A DNA stretch of 64,000 nucleotides from Mycolicibacterium fluoranthenivorans (lineage in GTDB: Bacteria > Actinomycetota > Actinomycetes > Mycobacteriales > Mycobacteriaceae). Of the stretch, positions 10,630 through 19,342 are shown one piece after another. Each line of letters starts with the position of its first letter. Position 1 is the first letter of the stretch. The notes below the pieces were generated by a model. It saw nothing but the letters and a program-made list of their open reading frames with translations. It was not told where the DNA came from and ran no database searches. The DNA is taken from NCBI RefSeq assembly GCF_011758805.1, contig NZ_JAANOW010000001.1:1550001-1614000 (forward strand), in the 5' to 3' direction. A program made the translations under genes and the position numbers.

Positions 10630-11634
10630 TCATCCGGCGACGTCGGCGATGGTGTTGCGGTGCAAGGCCTCCGCGAGAAATGCGGTCGCGCTGTGCATCG
10701 CCGGGCGGGCCTCGGGGCTGAGCTTGGGCAGGGCCTGGAAGACATGCACCTGGTCGGGCCAGACCTGGAGTTCGCAGTCGGCGCCGGCGGCGCGCAGATC
10801 CTCGTGCAATCTGCGGGCGTCGCCGAGCAGCATCTCCGCCCCGCCTGCCTGGATCAGCGTCGGTGGTAGCCGGCGTCCGTTCCTGACGTCCAGCGTCAAT
10901 CCCGGGTGGGCCATATCGGCTGCGCCGCAGTACAAGCCGACCAGCCGGGCGGCGTCACGCGGACTGATCGCCGGGTCACGGCGCAGCGCATCGCGGGTGC
11001 GGGCCAGGCCGAAGGTCATATCGAAGAGCGGGGAGAACAACGCGAGCGCCGCGGGATGCGGGACGCCCGGCTGCAGCAGCAGGTCGACGGCCAGGTGTCC
11101 GCCGGCGGAATCGCCGGCCATCACGATGCGATCCGGCGCGATCCCGAGTTCGGTGTGCAGCCAGTCCCAGCCGGCACGCACATCGGTTGCGGCGGTGGGG
11201 AATCGGTACTTCGGTGCCAGCCGGTAGTCGACGCAGAACACCGGCTGCCCGGTCAGCCGGGACAACCACGCCGTCAGCCTGCGGTGGGTGCGGGGTGAGC
11301 ACAGCACGTATCCACTGCCGTGCAGGTAGTAGATCGCACTGTCGTGGTTCCCCGGGACGCCTCGGCCGTATACCCATTCGCCGACCACCCGGCGGCCATC
11401 GGCCAAGCGCACATCGACGGGTTCGACCCTGGTGCCGGACAGCGAGGGGCCGAAGGTGTCCATCACCCCGGCGATGACCTGCCGGGCCGCCCACACGCCC
11501 CAGAATTGTTCGGCCGGAAGGAGTCCACTCAGCGGGCGGAGGGTGAAGCCGCCGACGGTGGCCGCTGCCCGTGACTGCAGCAATCCGCGGGGGGGAAGCT
11601 CCGTGGTGCCGCGGCGGGTGGGGTGTGTGGGCAT
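10630..11634 (-). CDS. alpha/beta hydrolase, HSL (LipH-like) esterase
   Basis: A 334-aa carboxylesterase of the hormone-sensitive lipase group. The oxyanion motif is YLHGSGYVLCS, the nucleophile Ser is in MAGDSAGGHLA, and the C-terminal Asp and His are expected in the region WPDQVHVFQALP. The start is ATG 11634, with GGGAGG six bases upstream; the longer open frame to 11694 runs over the promoter region. No signal peptide is seen, so it is probably cytosolic. It is followed by the MerR gene, which may regulate it. The substrate is unknown. Confidence 0.9.
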   Translation of the reverse strand: MPTHPTRRGTTELPPRGLLQSRAAATVGGFTLRPLSGLLPAEQFWGVWAARQVIAGVMDTFGPSLSGTRVEPVDVRLADGRRVVGEWVYGRGVPGNHDSAIYYLHGSGYVLCSPRTHRRLTAWLSRLTGQPVFCVDYRLAPKYRFPTAATDVRAGWDWLHTELGIAPDRIVMAGDSAGGHLAVDLLLQPGVPHPAALALFSPLFDMTFGLARTRDALRRDPAISPRDAARLVGLYCGAADMAHPGLTLDVRNGRRLPPTLIQAGGAEMLLGDARRLHEDLRAAGADCELQVWPDQVHVFQALPKLSPEARPAMHSATAFLAEALHRNTIADVAG

Positions 11635-11681
11635 CTGGACCTCCCTTGGTCGAAGCCTCCGTCGAGTACACCAACGATTGA

Positions 11682-11699
11682 TGACATTTGTCAATGTCA
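11682..11699. promoter_or_regulatory. TGACA dyad and promoter element before the esterase gene
   Basis: TGACA (11682-11686) and TGTCA (11689-11693) form a 5-bp dyad with a 2-bp centre, and a second TGTCA follows at 11695-11699. On the minus strand this contains TTGACA (complement of 11689-11694), a -35-like box facing the esterase gene, about 55 bp before its start. A MerR or TetR operator is plausible; which protein binds is unknown. Confidence 0.45.
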
Positions 11700-11739
11700 G
11701 TGTTGGCGGACGAGTGGTGCTCCGCGGGTCACCGGAGAA

Positions 11740-13689
11740 TCAGCGGGGCGGGTCTCCGCGCCAGCTGAAGCTGTTGACGTATTTGCCCATGTCCAGGGCG
11801 ATCTCCAGGCCGACCGCCGACGGTTTGCCGGAACCGAAATCCGGGCCGAAAGCGTGATAGGGCCCGACCGCTCCGGCGACCAGTGCGACGTCGTTCTTCA
11901 CCGAGACCAGCACGACGACCCGCATCCGCGTGTAGCTGCTCATCGCACCTTGGGGCCAGCAGTCGGCTACCAGCCCGTAGCCGGGCTGGTAGCCGACCAT
12001 GGCGTTGGGAATCTCGTAGGCGATCTTGGTGTCCGGGAAGGTCTGCTTCAGCAGCGTGTTCGCGATATCGCGGGGGGACCGGCCGCGGGCCGGCTCGCTG
12101 AACAGGCGCAGGGTGCCGCCGTCGCTGGCCTGGAAGACGGCCGTCACGCTGTTGTCGGTCTTGGTGACCGCGTAGGCCGAATCGGGGGAGGGGTAGGACA
12201 CCGAGAAGGATCCGTCCGCCGCGATGAAACGTGGGTTGACGTTCACCGGCTGCCCCATCGGTGGGCGGCCGCAGTCCGGCGGGCACACGTACCGCGCGGA
12301 CGGGGTGGCCAGCAGTCCGGACAGTCCGACGAGCCCACCGGCCACCACCAGGATGGTGGTGCTGAGCACCAGTGCGATCCAGCGGAACGTGGTCTTGGAC
12401 GGCGGTGGGGCGGTGAAGGACCCGGAATGAAGCGAGTAGCCCGGTGTCAGGCCGACGACGATCTCACCTGTCGGCGCCTCTTCGGCGAGCCGGATCGGGC
12501 GTTCCTCACGCCGGGAGTTCCGGGAGGATCGCGACGACGCGTGCATCGCCGCGCCGCAGTTCGCGCAGAACGGGGCATCCGGCACGACGTGATTGCACTC
12601 GTTGCACAGCATCGGTTCGTCGGCCCGCATCTCGTCTTGGGCCTCGTGCAGCAGTGCCAGGTGCAGGCCGATACGCAGGGCCAGCAGGGCGAGCAGCGAT
12701 AACGTCAAATGCACGGCCAATTGCAGCCATTGGGGCACCCGGGCGACGTCGATCAGGCCGAACCCGGCATAGACGGCGATGACGACCACGGCGGTCGAGA
12801 TCAGGGTCAAGCGCACGAACCCGCGGTTCTTGCCGACCTTGGAGGGGGGCCGGCTGAACCACAGGGCTGCGCCGATCAGGCCACCGACGGCGGCCGCGGT
12901 GAGGGGGACGGCGATCCCGCGGATACCCGCCTCGACGAGCAGGCCGTCCAGCGGCCGGGCGCGTGCGACCATGCCGGTGGTGAACTGCGGGGCCAGCCGG
13001 GTCAAGGTGGCCGCGCCGCTGAAGGTCAGCGCACCCAGGGCGCCGATTGCGTAGCCGTCCAGGGCTTCTCGCGTACCGGGCCGGGACAGACGCACCACCA
13101 CCGCCGGGACGAGCATGATGATCATGGCGCCGACAGGGATGCCGATACCGTCGCGCATGATGCGGCCCCCGGCGATGCCCGCACCCAGCGGTACGCCGTA
13201 GGCGCGCGCCACCGCGGCTCCGGTCAGCAGTACCCAGATCACGCCGAGCCCGATCCCGAGTACCGCGGTGAGTGCCAGCGTGCTGCGCGGAATGTCCTTG
13301 GCGAGATCGGATTCGCGAATGTACATCGCGAACAACAACGGCAGGCCGAGGGAGGCCACGGTGATGAGTGCGGCGGGCAACCGGAACACCGTCGCGATGA
13401 TCAGTGCCGCGACGAGCATCGCCAGCCCCAGCAGGAATGCCTTGCGTGACCGCGGCGACAGATGCGGGAACAGCGAGCTGGTGATGGACGGTGTCAGCAG
13501 ATGCTGGCCGGGTGCGGCACTGAAGGTCCGGGCCCGCAGCCAATGCGGGCCGTCACCGGCCTGGTGCTCGGAGAGCGGTACCCCGCACAGCCCGCAGTAC
13601 TTGCCCGCGGGGACGTCGACCCGGCAGATGGGGCATTCGACCATGCCGGGAGCCGGCGACGTATCCGGACCGTCGGAGGTGGTGGTCAT
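11740..13689 (-). CDS. membrane protein with two zinc ribbons and an extracytoplasmic domain
   Basis: A 649-aa protein of unknown function. Residues about 18-40 form a zinc ribbon (CPICRVDVPAGKYCGLCG). A block of eight or more hydrophobic helices spans about 85-360. A second zinc ribbon (CNECNHVVPDAPFCANCG) follows at about 375, then a charged linker, a transmembrane helix near 440 (IALVLSTTILVVAGGLVGL) and a roughly 200-aa domain probably outside the membrane. Its ATG overlaps the stop of the upstream S53 protease gene (TGATG), so the two are co-translated. It could anchor or sense for the protease, but no known function can be assigned. Confidence 0.8.
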   Translation of the reverse strand: MTTTSDGPDTSPAPGMVECPICRVDVPAGKYCGLCGVPLSEHQAGDGPHWLRARTFSAAPGQHLLTPSITSSLFPHLSPRSRKAFLLGLAMLVAALIIATVFRLPAALITVASLGLPLLFAMYIRESDLAKDIPRSTLALTAVLGIGLGVIWVLLTGAAVARAYGVPLGAGIAGGRIMRDGIGIPVGAMIIMLVPAVVVRLSRPGTREALDGYAIGALGALTFSGAATLTRLAPQFTTGMVARARPLDGLLVEAGIRGIAVPLTAAAVGGLIGAALWFSRPPSKVGKNRGFVRLTLISTAVVVIAVYAGFGLIDVARVPQWLQLAVHLTLSLLALLALRIGLHLALLHEAQDEMRADEPMLCNECNHVVPDAPFCANCGAAMHASSRSSRNSRREERPIRLAEEAPTGEIVVGLTPGYSLHSGSFTAPPPSKTTFRWIALVLSTTILVVAGGLVGLSGLLATPSARYVCPPDCGRPPMGQPVNVNPRFIAADGSFSVSYPSPDSAYAVTKTDNSVTAVFQASDGGTLRLFSEPARGRSPRDIANTLLKQTFPDTKIAYEIPNAMVGYQPGYGLVADCWPQGAMSSYTRMRVVVLVSVKNDVALVAGAVGPYHAFGPDFGSGKPSAVGLEIALDMGKYVNSFSWRGDPPR

Positions 13690-15299
13690 CAGGCCTGGAT
13701 CCTCTGTGCGATGAGCAGATTGCGGACCAGGTTGTCGATATCGGGCGTACCCAATCCGGTGACCAGGTCATAGCCGGGGCCGGCAACGTCGACGGCGTTG
13801 GCGCCCAGGGTGATATCCCGGAACGCCGGCAGCGGCGCACCGGTGGCGATGCGGTACAGCAGGGGGTTGATCTCACCGATCAGGTTGCCGCCGTTGGCGA
13901 GCAGGTACTGGTCCATCACGGCGGTCAGGCCGGCCCAGATGGGGGCGGACTGAGAGGTACCGCCACCGATCACCACGTTGCCGTCGAGCACGATCTTCAC
14001 GCCGGTGAACGGGTCCGCCACGGCCGAGATGTCCGGGGTCATCCGCTTGCCGGTGTTGCGCGCGGGGGACACCTGCGTGGCCGCGGCTCGCTGCCAGGGT
14101 GGCAGGTCGAACAGGGCGGACAGCCCGCCGCCGGTGCCCTGGGACAGCGGGACGTCGAACCAGGTCTGCTCGGCCAGCCAGGTACCACGGTCGTCGGTGG
14201 ACAGGGTGGTGCCTCCGACGCTGGTCATCTCGGGAATCGAGGACACCGAGTCCAGCCCGATATCGTCGGGTCCCGGCACCGAATCCCAGTCGGTGCCGCC
14301 CTTGCACTCCAGGCCGGCGAGGTCGCCGCTGGCGTTGTAGGCGGTCGTGCCGTGCGACTGCGCGGTGCGCAGCGCCGATCGGACCGGGGCGAGGTCCGCC
14401 GCGGTGAGCAGCTTGTCGCAACCCCAGCCGATCGAGAGGCTCCAGATCGCGCCGGGATAGGCGCGGTCGGTGTCCTCGAACAGCGTGCCGATCTTCTGAT
14501 AGGCACCATCGCCTTGGACGGTCGGCCGGGCGTTCACGACGACCTTGCGTGCATCGGGGGCCACGGCATGTGCCAGTTCGAGATCCATCGTCGTCTCACC
14601 GTGCGCCACCGGGAGCGGCTCACCGAGCGTCTCCGGGGTGAACCGGGGCAGGCCGGACATGGCGGAGAAGCTGTCGAGGTCCTTCTGGTCGTAACCGCTG
14701 AACGCGAAGATGACGATGGTGGTGCCCTTGCCGGTGAAGCCGGCGGTGGCCAGTTTGTCCGCGTTGTAGGTGGTGAGCAGGGCGCTCGGGGTCAGTCCGC
14801 GATCCGGGACGTCCAGCGCGATCTCCGGGCGGGACACGTGGTGCGGCGTGTAGCCCAGGATGCGTCCGAGTTCGGCGACCTCGTCGCGCAGCGCTTCGGG
14901 CACCACCGGCTGTTGCGGTGACGCGTAGAACTGCTGCCCCTGCCGGCCGCGGTAGTCGTGCACGGTGACATCGAAGGCGCGCGCTATGGCATCCGGGGTG
15001 CCCTCGACGATGGCCCAGTTGTCACTGGGGCGCCACGAGACCGAGAGTCCATGATCATGGGTCCAGTCGATGAGCTCGCTGGGGCGCTGCTGATCGGTGA
15101 GGGCGGCCGTCAGCTGGATCTGTTGCGGCCGGGCCGGACCGAGGTCGGTCGAGGCGGCCAACAGCGACGCATAGGGGCCGTCGATGACGTGGGGCCCGGA
15201 GAAGTGACGACTGATCGGAAGATCAGAGGCGAAGACCAGTACACCGGCGAGCACCAGCGCCGGTAGCCAGTGGGCGATGCCCGTGTGGTGGCGGTTCAC
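13689..15299 (-). CDS. secreted or membrane-anchored S53 (sedolisin/kumamolisin) serine peptidase
   Basis: A 536-aa peptidase. An N-terminal hydrophobic segment (HWLPALVLAGVLVFASDL) is followed by the pro-kumamolisin activation domain (about 50-170). The catalytic domain then shows Glu and Asp in GETTMDLELAHAVAP (ExxxD), the oxyanion Asp in YNASGDLAG, and the nucleophile Ser in GGGTSQSAPIWAG. The C-terminal calcium site is visible as DITLGANAVDVAGPGYD followed by GLGTPD. It probably acts outside the membrane, and sedolisins work at acid pH. It is co-translated with the zinc-ribbon membrane protein. Confidence 0.92.
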   Translation of the reverse strand: MNRHHTGIAHWLPALVLAGVLVFASDLPISRHFSGPHVIDGPYASLLAASTDLGPARPQQIQLTAALTDQQRPSELIDWTHDHGLSVSWRPSDNWAIVEGTPDAIARAFDVTVHDYRGRQGQQFYASPQQPVVPEALRDEVAELGRILGYTPHHVSRPEIALDVPDRGLTPSALLTTYNADKLATAGFTGKGTTIVIFAFSGYDQKDLDSFSAMSGLPRFTPETLGEPLPVAHGETTMDLELAHAVAPDARKVVVNARPTVQGDGAYQKIGTLFEDTDRAYPGAIWSLSIGWGCDKLLTAADLAPVRSALRTAQSHGTTAYNASGDLAGLECKGGTDWDSVPGPDDIGLDSVSSIPEMTSVGGTTLSTDDRGTWLAEQTWFDVPLSQGTGGGLSALFDLPPWQRAAATQVSPARNTGKRMTPDISAVADPFTGVKIVLDGNVVIGGGTSQSAPIWAGLTAVMDQYLLANGGNLIGEINPLLYRIATGAPLPAFRDITLGANAVDVAGPGYDLVTGLGTPDIDNLVRNLLIAQRIQA

Positions 15300-15366
15300 G
15301 TTCCGAGGTGCCGGGCCCGCATGTCAGCAGACCCGGCTCGCTCGTGCCTACGTCGGTTGTCGCCGG

Positions 15367-15624
15367 TCAGTTGTCGCCGGGGATGGCGGTCGGAGCCGGC
15401 GGCGCCTTGACGGTGGGCGTGAACTTGTTGCCACCGCTGGGGCTGATCGACTTCTCGGTCGGCTCGACCGAAGGGGCGGTGGTGCTGGTCGTCGTCGTGG
15501 TGGTCGTCGACGTTTCGGGAGTCTTCTTCTCCTCGTTCCCGCACGCAGCGGTGAAGCCGATCATGGCCAGGATGGCGACGCCCCCGACTGCTGCTGAGAC
15601 GCGACGGGTCAGATGTGAGTTCAT
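15367..15624 (-). CDS. small Thr-rich lipoprotein
   Basis: An 85-aa putative lipoprotein. The signal is VGGVAILAMIGFTAAC with lipidated Cys at about residue 28. A short charged stretch (GNEEKKTPE) and a run of Thr/Ser (TSTTTTTTTSTTAPS), typical of a glycosylated cell-wall spacer, follow. The C-terminus is Pro-rich. AGGTAAGGA lies just upstream of the ATG at 15624. It precedes the S53 protease gene on the same strand with a 67-bp gap and may be part of that unit. Mycobacteria often carry a small membrane gene between guaA and imuA' (Rv3395A); homology to that is only a guess. Confidence 0.75.
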   Translation of the reverse strand: MNSHLTRRVSAAVGGVAILAMIGFTAACGNEEKKTPETSTTTTTTTSTTAPSVEPTEKSISPSGGNKFTPTVKAPPAPTAIPGDN

Positions 15625-15873
15625 GTTGCGGTCCTTACCTCTCCCCCGAGTGGTGTATGAGCCGGCCTTCGGGAAATCGATATCGATTCCGCACGGTTCA
15701 TAAACAGCCTACCTGGTGATTCGCTGTGTTCCCGCACACCAGTCCCATTCCGAAGCGGGGTTCTGGTGCCCAGACTTTAGCGCAGCGTTCACCGTGCCGC
15801 ACAGGCATTCCACAGGCCTTCCTGCGCTGGTCGACGGTGTGGTGTGACGTTTGGGCAGGCCGGGGGACTGCGC
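15625..15873. other. intergenic region between the lipoprotein and imuA' genes
   Basis: This divergent control region holds a 12-bp perfect palindrome ATCGATATCGAT at 15676-15687, about 52 bp before the lipoprotein start and extended to a near-palindrome of 19 bp (GGAA...TTCC). It could be an operator for the minus-strand lipoprotein gene. Between 15700 and 15873 I see no gene or clear element. Confidence 0.45.
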
Positions 15874-15902
15874 TTGACGACGGTTCCGGTGCGGTGTTTA
15901 CT
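15874..15902 (+). promoter_or_regulatory. imuA'-imuB promoter
   Basis: TTGACG (15874-15879) and TTTACT (15897-15902) are separated by exactly 17 bp and are followed within 8 bp by the LexA box. LexA bound there would block initiation. The start codon lies 58 bp after the -10 box. Confidence 0.7.
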
Positions 15903-15909
15903 CGAGTGA

Positions 15910-15925
15910 TCGAACATGTGTTCGA
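15910..15925. promoter_or_regulatory. LexA (SOS) box of imuA'-imuB
   Basis: TCGAAC-ATGT-GTTCGA is a perfect match to the mycobacterial SOS box TCGAAC-N4-GTTCGA. It sits directly after the -10 box and 35 bp before the imuA' start, so transcription should be induced by DNA damage. Confidence 0.93.
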
Positions 15926-15960
15926 ATACGATCGAATCTGGTGGTGCGGGAGGTGCTGCT

Positions 15961-16662
15961 GTGACAGCGGCTTCAAGCCTTGAATCGCGCCTGGTAAGCC
16001 GCGCTGATCAGGTCGAACATCTGCGCCGCAGGATGGCGGAAGTCTCCGCCAAGATAGGTACCCGGAGTCAGGGAAGGGTGCACACGGGCGACCCGACCCC
16101 CGCCTCGGAAAGTTTGCTGGAGGTTCCGGAAACCCTTGCCGAGAGGGTCCCCGCCGCGTTGCCGCGAGGAGTGGTGGCGGTGCTCACCGGTGCCCGCTCG
16201 CTACCGCTGAGCATGGTGGCCGCGGTGACGGCTGCCGGTGGGCACGCCGCGATCATCGGCCAGCCACGGGCGGGCCTGCTGGCCGCGGTCGAGATGGGGG
16301 CGGACCTGAGCCGGGTCGCGGTCATCCCGGACCCCGGTGCTGATCCGGTCGAGGTGGCCGCGGTGCTGCTGGACGGCCTGGATCTGGTGGTGCTCGATCT
16401 GGGCGGCCGCTCTGTCCCGGGTGCCCGGGCTCGTGCGGTGACGGCGAGGGCCCGGCAGAAGGGGTGCACGCTGTTGGTCACCGGAGGTGATTGGTCTGGC
16501 GCCCAAGTCCGGCTGGATGCCACCGTCAGCGGTTACGAGGTGGTCGGCGCGGGTGAGGCCGGGCCGGTGCCCGGGTGCGGACGGATCGGCCGGGTGCGGT
16601 TGGTCACCCGTGCCCGCGGCCGGATCCCCGGCTTGCCGCGCGTGGCCGCCGTGGGTGGCTAG
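15961..16662 (+). CDS. imuA': ImuA', mutasome accessory protein
   Basis: A 233-aa RecA-like protein of the mycobacterial mutasome (ImuA'-ImuB-DnaE2), needed for damage-induced mutagenesis; it is known to contact ImuB. Family features seen here are the N-terminal helical part ([19 protein letters not shown]) and a RecA-fold-like core with [38 protein letters not shown], and [19 protein letters not shown]. The Walker motifs are degenerate, as usual for this family. GTG 15961 is chosen with GGGAGG upstream. It overlaps imuB by 8 bp and is under the LexA box at 15910. Confidence 0.9.
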   Translation: MTAASSLESRLVSRADQVEHLRRRMAEVSAKIGTRSQGRVHTGDPTPASESLLEVPETLAERVPAALPRGVVAVLTGARSLPLSMVAAVTAAGGHAAIIGQPRAGLLAAVEMGADLSRVAVIPDPGADPVEVAAVLLDGLDLVVLDLGGRSVPGARARAVTARARQKGCTLLVTGGDWSGAQVRLDATVSGYEVVGAGEAGPVPGCGRIGRVRLVTRARGRIPGLPRVAAVGG

Positions 16663-18244
16663 CGTGTCCCGGGTCCTCGCGCTCTGGTGCATGGATTGGC
16701 CTGCGGTGGCGGCGGCTTCGGCGGCCGGCCTGACCGCGACGGATCCGGTCGCGGTGACGCTTGCCAACCGGGTCATCGCCTGTTCGGCCTCGGCGCGGGC
16801 CGTCGGGGTGCGGCGTGGCCTGCGGCGCCGGGAGGCCCAGGCCCGATGCCCACAGCTGTATGTCAGCACTGCGGACCCGGCGCGCGACGCCCGGCATTTC
16901 GAGGAGGTGACGGCGGCGGTCGACGAGGTGGTGCCGCGGGCGGAGGTACTGCGGCCGGGCCTGCTGGTGATGCCGGTGCGCGGTGCCGCCCGCTATTTCG
17001 GGTCCGAGCATGCCGCGGCGGAACGGTTGGTCGACGCGGTGGCTGCGGCCGGGGCCGAATGCCAGACCGGGATCGCAGACCAGTTGGCCACCGCGGTGTT
17101 CGCGGCACGGGCGGGCCGGATCGTCGAGCCGGGGGAGGATGCCCGGTTCCTGTCCGGGCTGTCCATCCGGGAACTGGCCACCGAGCCGAGTCTGGCCTCG
17201 GCTGGACGTGGCGAGCTCACGGATCTGCTCTGGCGCATGGGTATTCGCAATATCGGTCAGTTCGCCGAGTTGTCGCGCACCGATGTCGCGTCCCGGTTCG
17301 GCGCCGACGCGATCGTCGCCCATAGGTTCGCCCGCGGTGAGCAGTCCCGCGGCCCGTCGGGACGTGAGCCGGAACGCGATCTCGATGCGGTGCGGCATTG
17401 CGACCCACCGATCGATCGGGTGGACGCGGCGGCCTTCGCCGGCCGATCCCTGGCCGGTGAGCTGCATCGCAGTCTTGAGTCGGCGGGCGTAGGCTGCACC
17501 AGGCTGGCCATCCAGGCGGTCACCGCCAACGGGGAAGAGCTGAACCGGGTTTGGCGGTGTGCCGAACCGTTGACCGAGGACGCCACCGCGGATCGGGTGC
17601 GCTGGCAGTTGGACGGCTGGCTGACCAAGCGTGCGCTGAGGAACGGTCCCGCTGGGCCCACCGGCCCGATCACCACGCTGCGGTTGCATCCGGTGGAGGT
17701 GGTGTCGGCGGGCGCACTCCAGCTTCCGCTGTGGGGGTCCTCCGGCGACGATGACCGACTGCGGGCCCGGTGCGCACTGGTGCGGGTGCAGGGTCTGCTC
17801 GGGCCGGAGGCGGTGCAGGTACCGGTGCTCAGCGGGGGCCGCGGACCGGCCGAGCGGATCACCTTCACCGCATTGGGGGACGAACCGGCGCCTGCGGCGG
17901 ATCCGCACCAGCCATGGCCGGGGCAGCTACCCGAGCCCGCGCCGGCTGTCCTGCTCGACGATCCGGTGGAACTGCTTGACGCGGAGGGCAATCCGGTGCG
18001 GGTGACCAACCGTGGGCTGTTCTCCGCCGATCCGGTGCACCTGAGATCACCGGAGTCGGCCGCGGTATTGCAGTGGTGGGCCGGGCCCTGGCCGGTGGAC
18101 GAGCGGTGGTGGGATCCAGGGTCGCCGCGGGCCGGTCGGACCGCGCGGGCGCAGGTGCTACTCGGCAGCATGGCCGAACCCGGTCCGGCCATGCTGCTGT
18201 GTTACCGGCAGCGCCGTTGGTATGTGGAGGGGATCTATGAATAG
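16655..18244 (+). CDS. imuB: ImuB, catalytically inactive Y-family polymerase hub
   Basis: A 529-aa Y-family polymerase homologue that lacks the acidic active-site residues and serves as the hub linking DnaE2, ImuA' and the beta clamp. It begins [20 protein letters not shown], where active polymerases have a DxDxFF motif, consistent with inactivity. The palm, fingers and little-finger regions follow. The stretch QLPLWGSS at about residue 355 is a plausible beta-clamp-binding motif (QLPLW). The C-terminal tail interacts with partners in the known mycobacterial system. GTG 16655 overlaps imuA'; GTG 16664 is an alternative. Confidence 0.92.
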   Translation: MASVSRVLALWCMDWPAVAAASAAGLTATDPVAVTLANRVIACSASARAVGVRRGLRRREAQARCPQLYVSTADPARDARHFEEVTAAVDEVVPRAEVLRPGLLVMPVRGAARYFGSEHAAAERLVDAVAAAGAECQTGIADQLATAVFAARAGRIVEPGEDARFLSGLSIRELATEPSLASAGRGELTDLLWRMGIRNIGQFAELSRTDVASRFGADAIVAHRFARGEQSRGPSGREPERDLDAVRHCDPPIDRVDAAAFAGRSLAGELHRSLESAGVGCTRLAIQAVTANGEELNRVWRCAEPLTEDATADRVRWQLDGWLTKRALRNGPAGPTGPITTLRLHPVEVVSAGALQLPLWGSSGDDDRLRARCALVRVQGLLGPEAVQVPVLSGGRGPAERITFTALGDEPAPAADPHQPWPGQLPEPAPAVLLDDPVELLDAEGNPVRVTNRGLFSADPVHLRSPESAAVLQWWAGPWPVDERWWDPGSPRAGRTARAQVLLGSMAEPGPAMLLCYRQRRWYVEGIYE

Positions 18245-18268
18245 TTTTCCGGCACCGCAGATCCCGGT

Positions 18269-19327
18269 CTAGCCGAGCCTCTGCGCGAACGGTCCGACCC
18301 GATCGATGAATCGGTCGAAGAACGCCGCCGGGTCGATCTCGATCCCGACATGGGCGTTGAGGTCGCGACCCCACCGTCCGTTCCAGTCCGCCACCGTCAT
18401 GGCGCGGGTCAGGGTACCGGTCAACTCGACATCCACGGTGGCCTGCCGGTACCGCACCAGGTCGGGATCCAGGGCCACGGCGGCGGCCAGCGGATCGTGC
18501 AGATGAGCCAGATAACCCTCACCCTGGTCGAAGTGGAACTCGAAATAGAACCGCATCGCATCCTCGAGTACCCGGATCAGCGGGTTGCTCGCGGCCGACG
18601 GGGTACCGCGATCGTCGAGGACGCTCATCTGAGCCGACGGGGACCCCGCCGCCACCGCGAGCCGGCTCAGGATCGACGGAGTCATGATCGCGTTCTCGGT
18701 GAGGTTGAGCCCCAGGATGATCGGCAGATGGGTGGGTTTGTGCAGACCCCATGCCGCACCCCAGACGGCGAACACCTCGGCCGCGGACTCCGGATCGACA
18801 CTGATGTTCCATTCCGCGACGGCCGTGGTGTTACCGCGGTAGTCGAACGCACCGCCCATGATCACCAGGCGGCGCAACAGCTTCGGCAGGGCCGGCTCTT
18901 TGCGCAGCGCCAGCGCGAGATTGGTGAGTGGTCCGGTGACCAGCCCGATGAGCTCACCGGGGTACGCGTGCGCGGCGCCGACCCAGGCGTCGGCGGTGGT
19001 ATAGGGCGCGAGCACCTGCCGGCTCGCCGGCAGCCGGGCGTAGCCCAGGCCTGCGGGGCCGTGAGTGTCCTCGGCGGTGCGCAACGGAATGCTCAGCGGG
19101 CCGTCGGCGCCCTTGGACACCTCGATACCGGTCATTCCGCACAGTTCAAGCAGGCCCAGATTGTTCTCACATACCTGCTCGACCGGCACATTGCCCGCTG
19201 TCGACCCGATGCCCACGACCTCGGCGTCCGCGCTGGCGAACAGGTACGCCAACGCCATCGCGTCATCGACTCCCGTATCCACGTCGGCGAACACCGGCTG
19301 CCTCACTGCGCCCGTCACGTCGCTCAC
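18269..19327 (-). CDS. iunH: inosine/uridine-preferring nucleoside hydrolase
   Basis: A 352-aa enzyme that hydrolyses the N-glycosidic bond of ribonucleosides for base salvage. The calcium and ribose site DVDTGVDDAMAL is at about residues 15-26. Other family blocks are VGIGSTAGNVPVEQVCENNL, LVTGPLTNLALAL, LVIMGGAFDYRGN, and AEWNISVDPESAAEVF. GTG 19327 is the first start in frame. The gene is tail to tail with imuB (24-bp gap) and 15 bp after a reductase gene. This neighbour order matches the M. tuberculosis imuB-Rv3393 region. Confidence 0.93.
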   Translation of the reverse strand: MSDVTGAVRQPVFADVDTGVDDAMALAYLFASADAEVVGIGSTAGNVPVEQVCENNLGLLELCGMTGIEVSKGADGPLSIPLRTAEDTHGPAGLGYARLPASRQVLAPYTTADAWVGAAHAYPGELIGLVTGPLTNLALALRKEPALPKLLRRLVIMGGAFDYRGNTTAVAEWNISVDPESAAEVFAVWGAAWGLHKPTHLPIILGLNLTENAIMTPSILSRLAVAAGSPSAQMSVLDDRGTPSAASNPLIRVLEDAMRFYFEFHFDQGEGYLAHLHDPLAAAVALDPDLVRYRQATVDVELTGTLTRAMTVADWNGRWGRDLNAHVGIEIDPAAFFDRFIDRVGPFAQRLG

Positions 19328-19342
19328 CTTAGGACCCGTCGG

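Noticed and set aside
18245..18268. Possible terminator between imuB and the nucleoside hydrolase gene
   Set aside because: Only 24 bp with no stem could be found.
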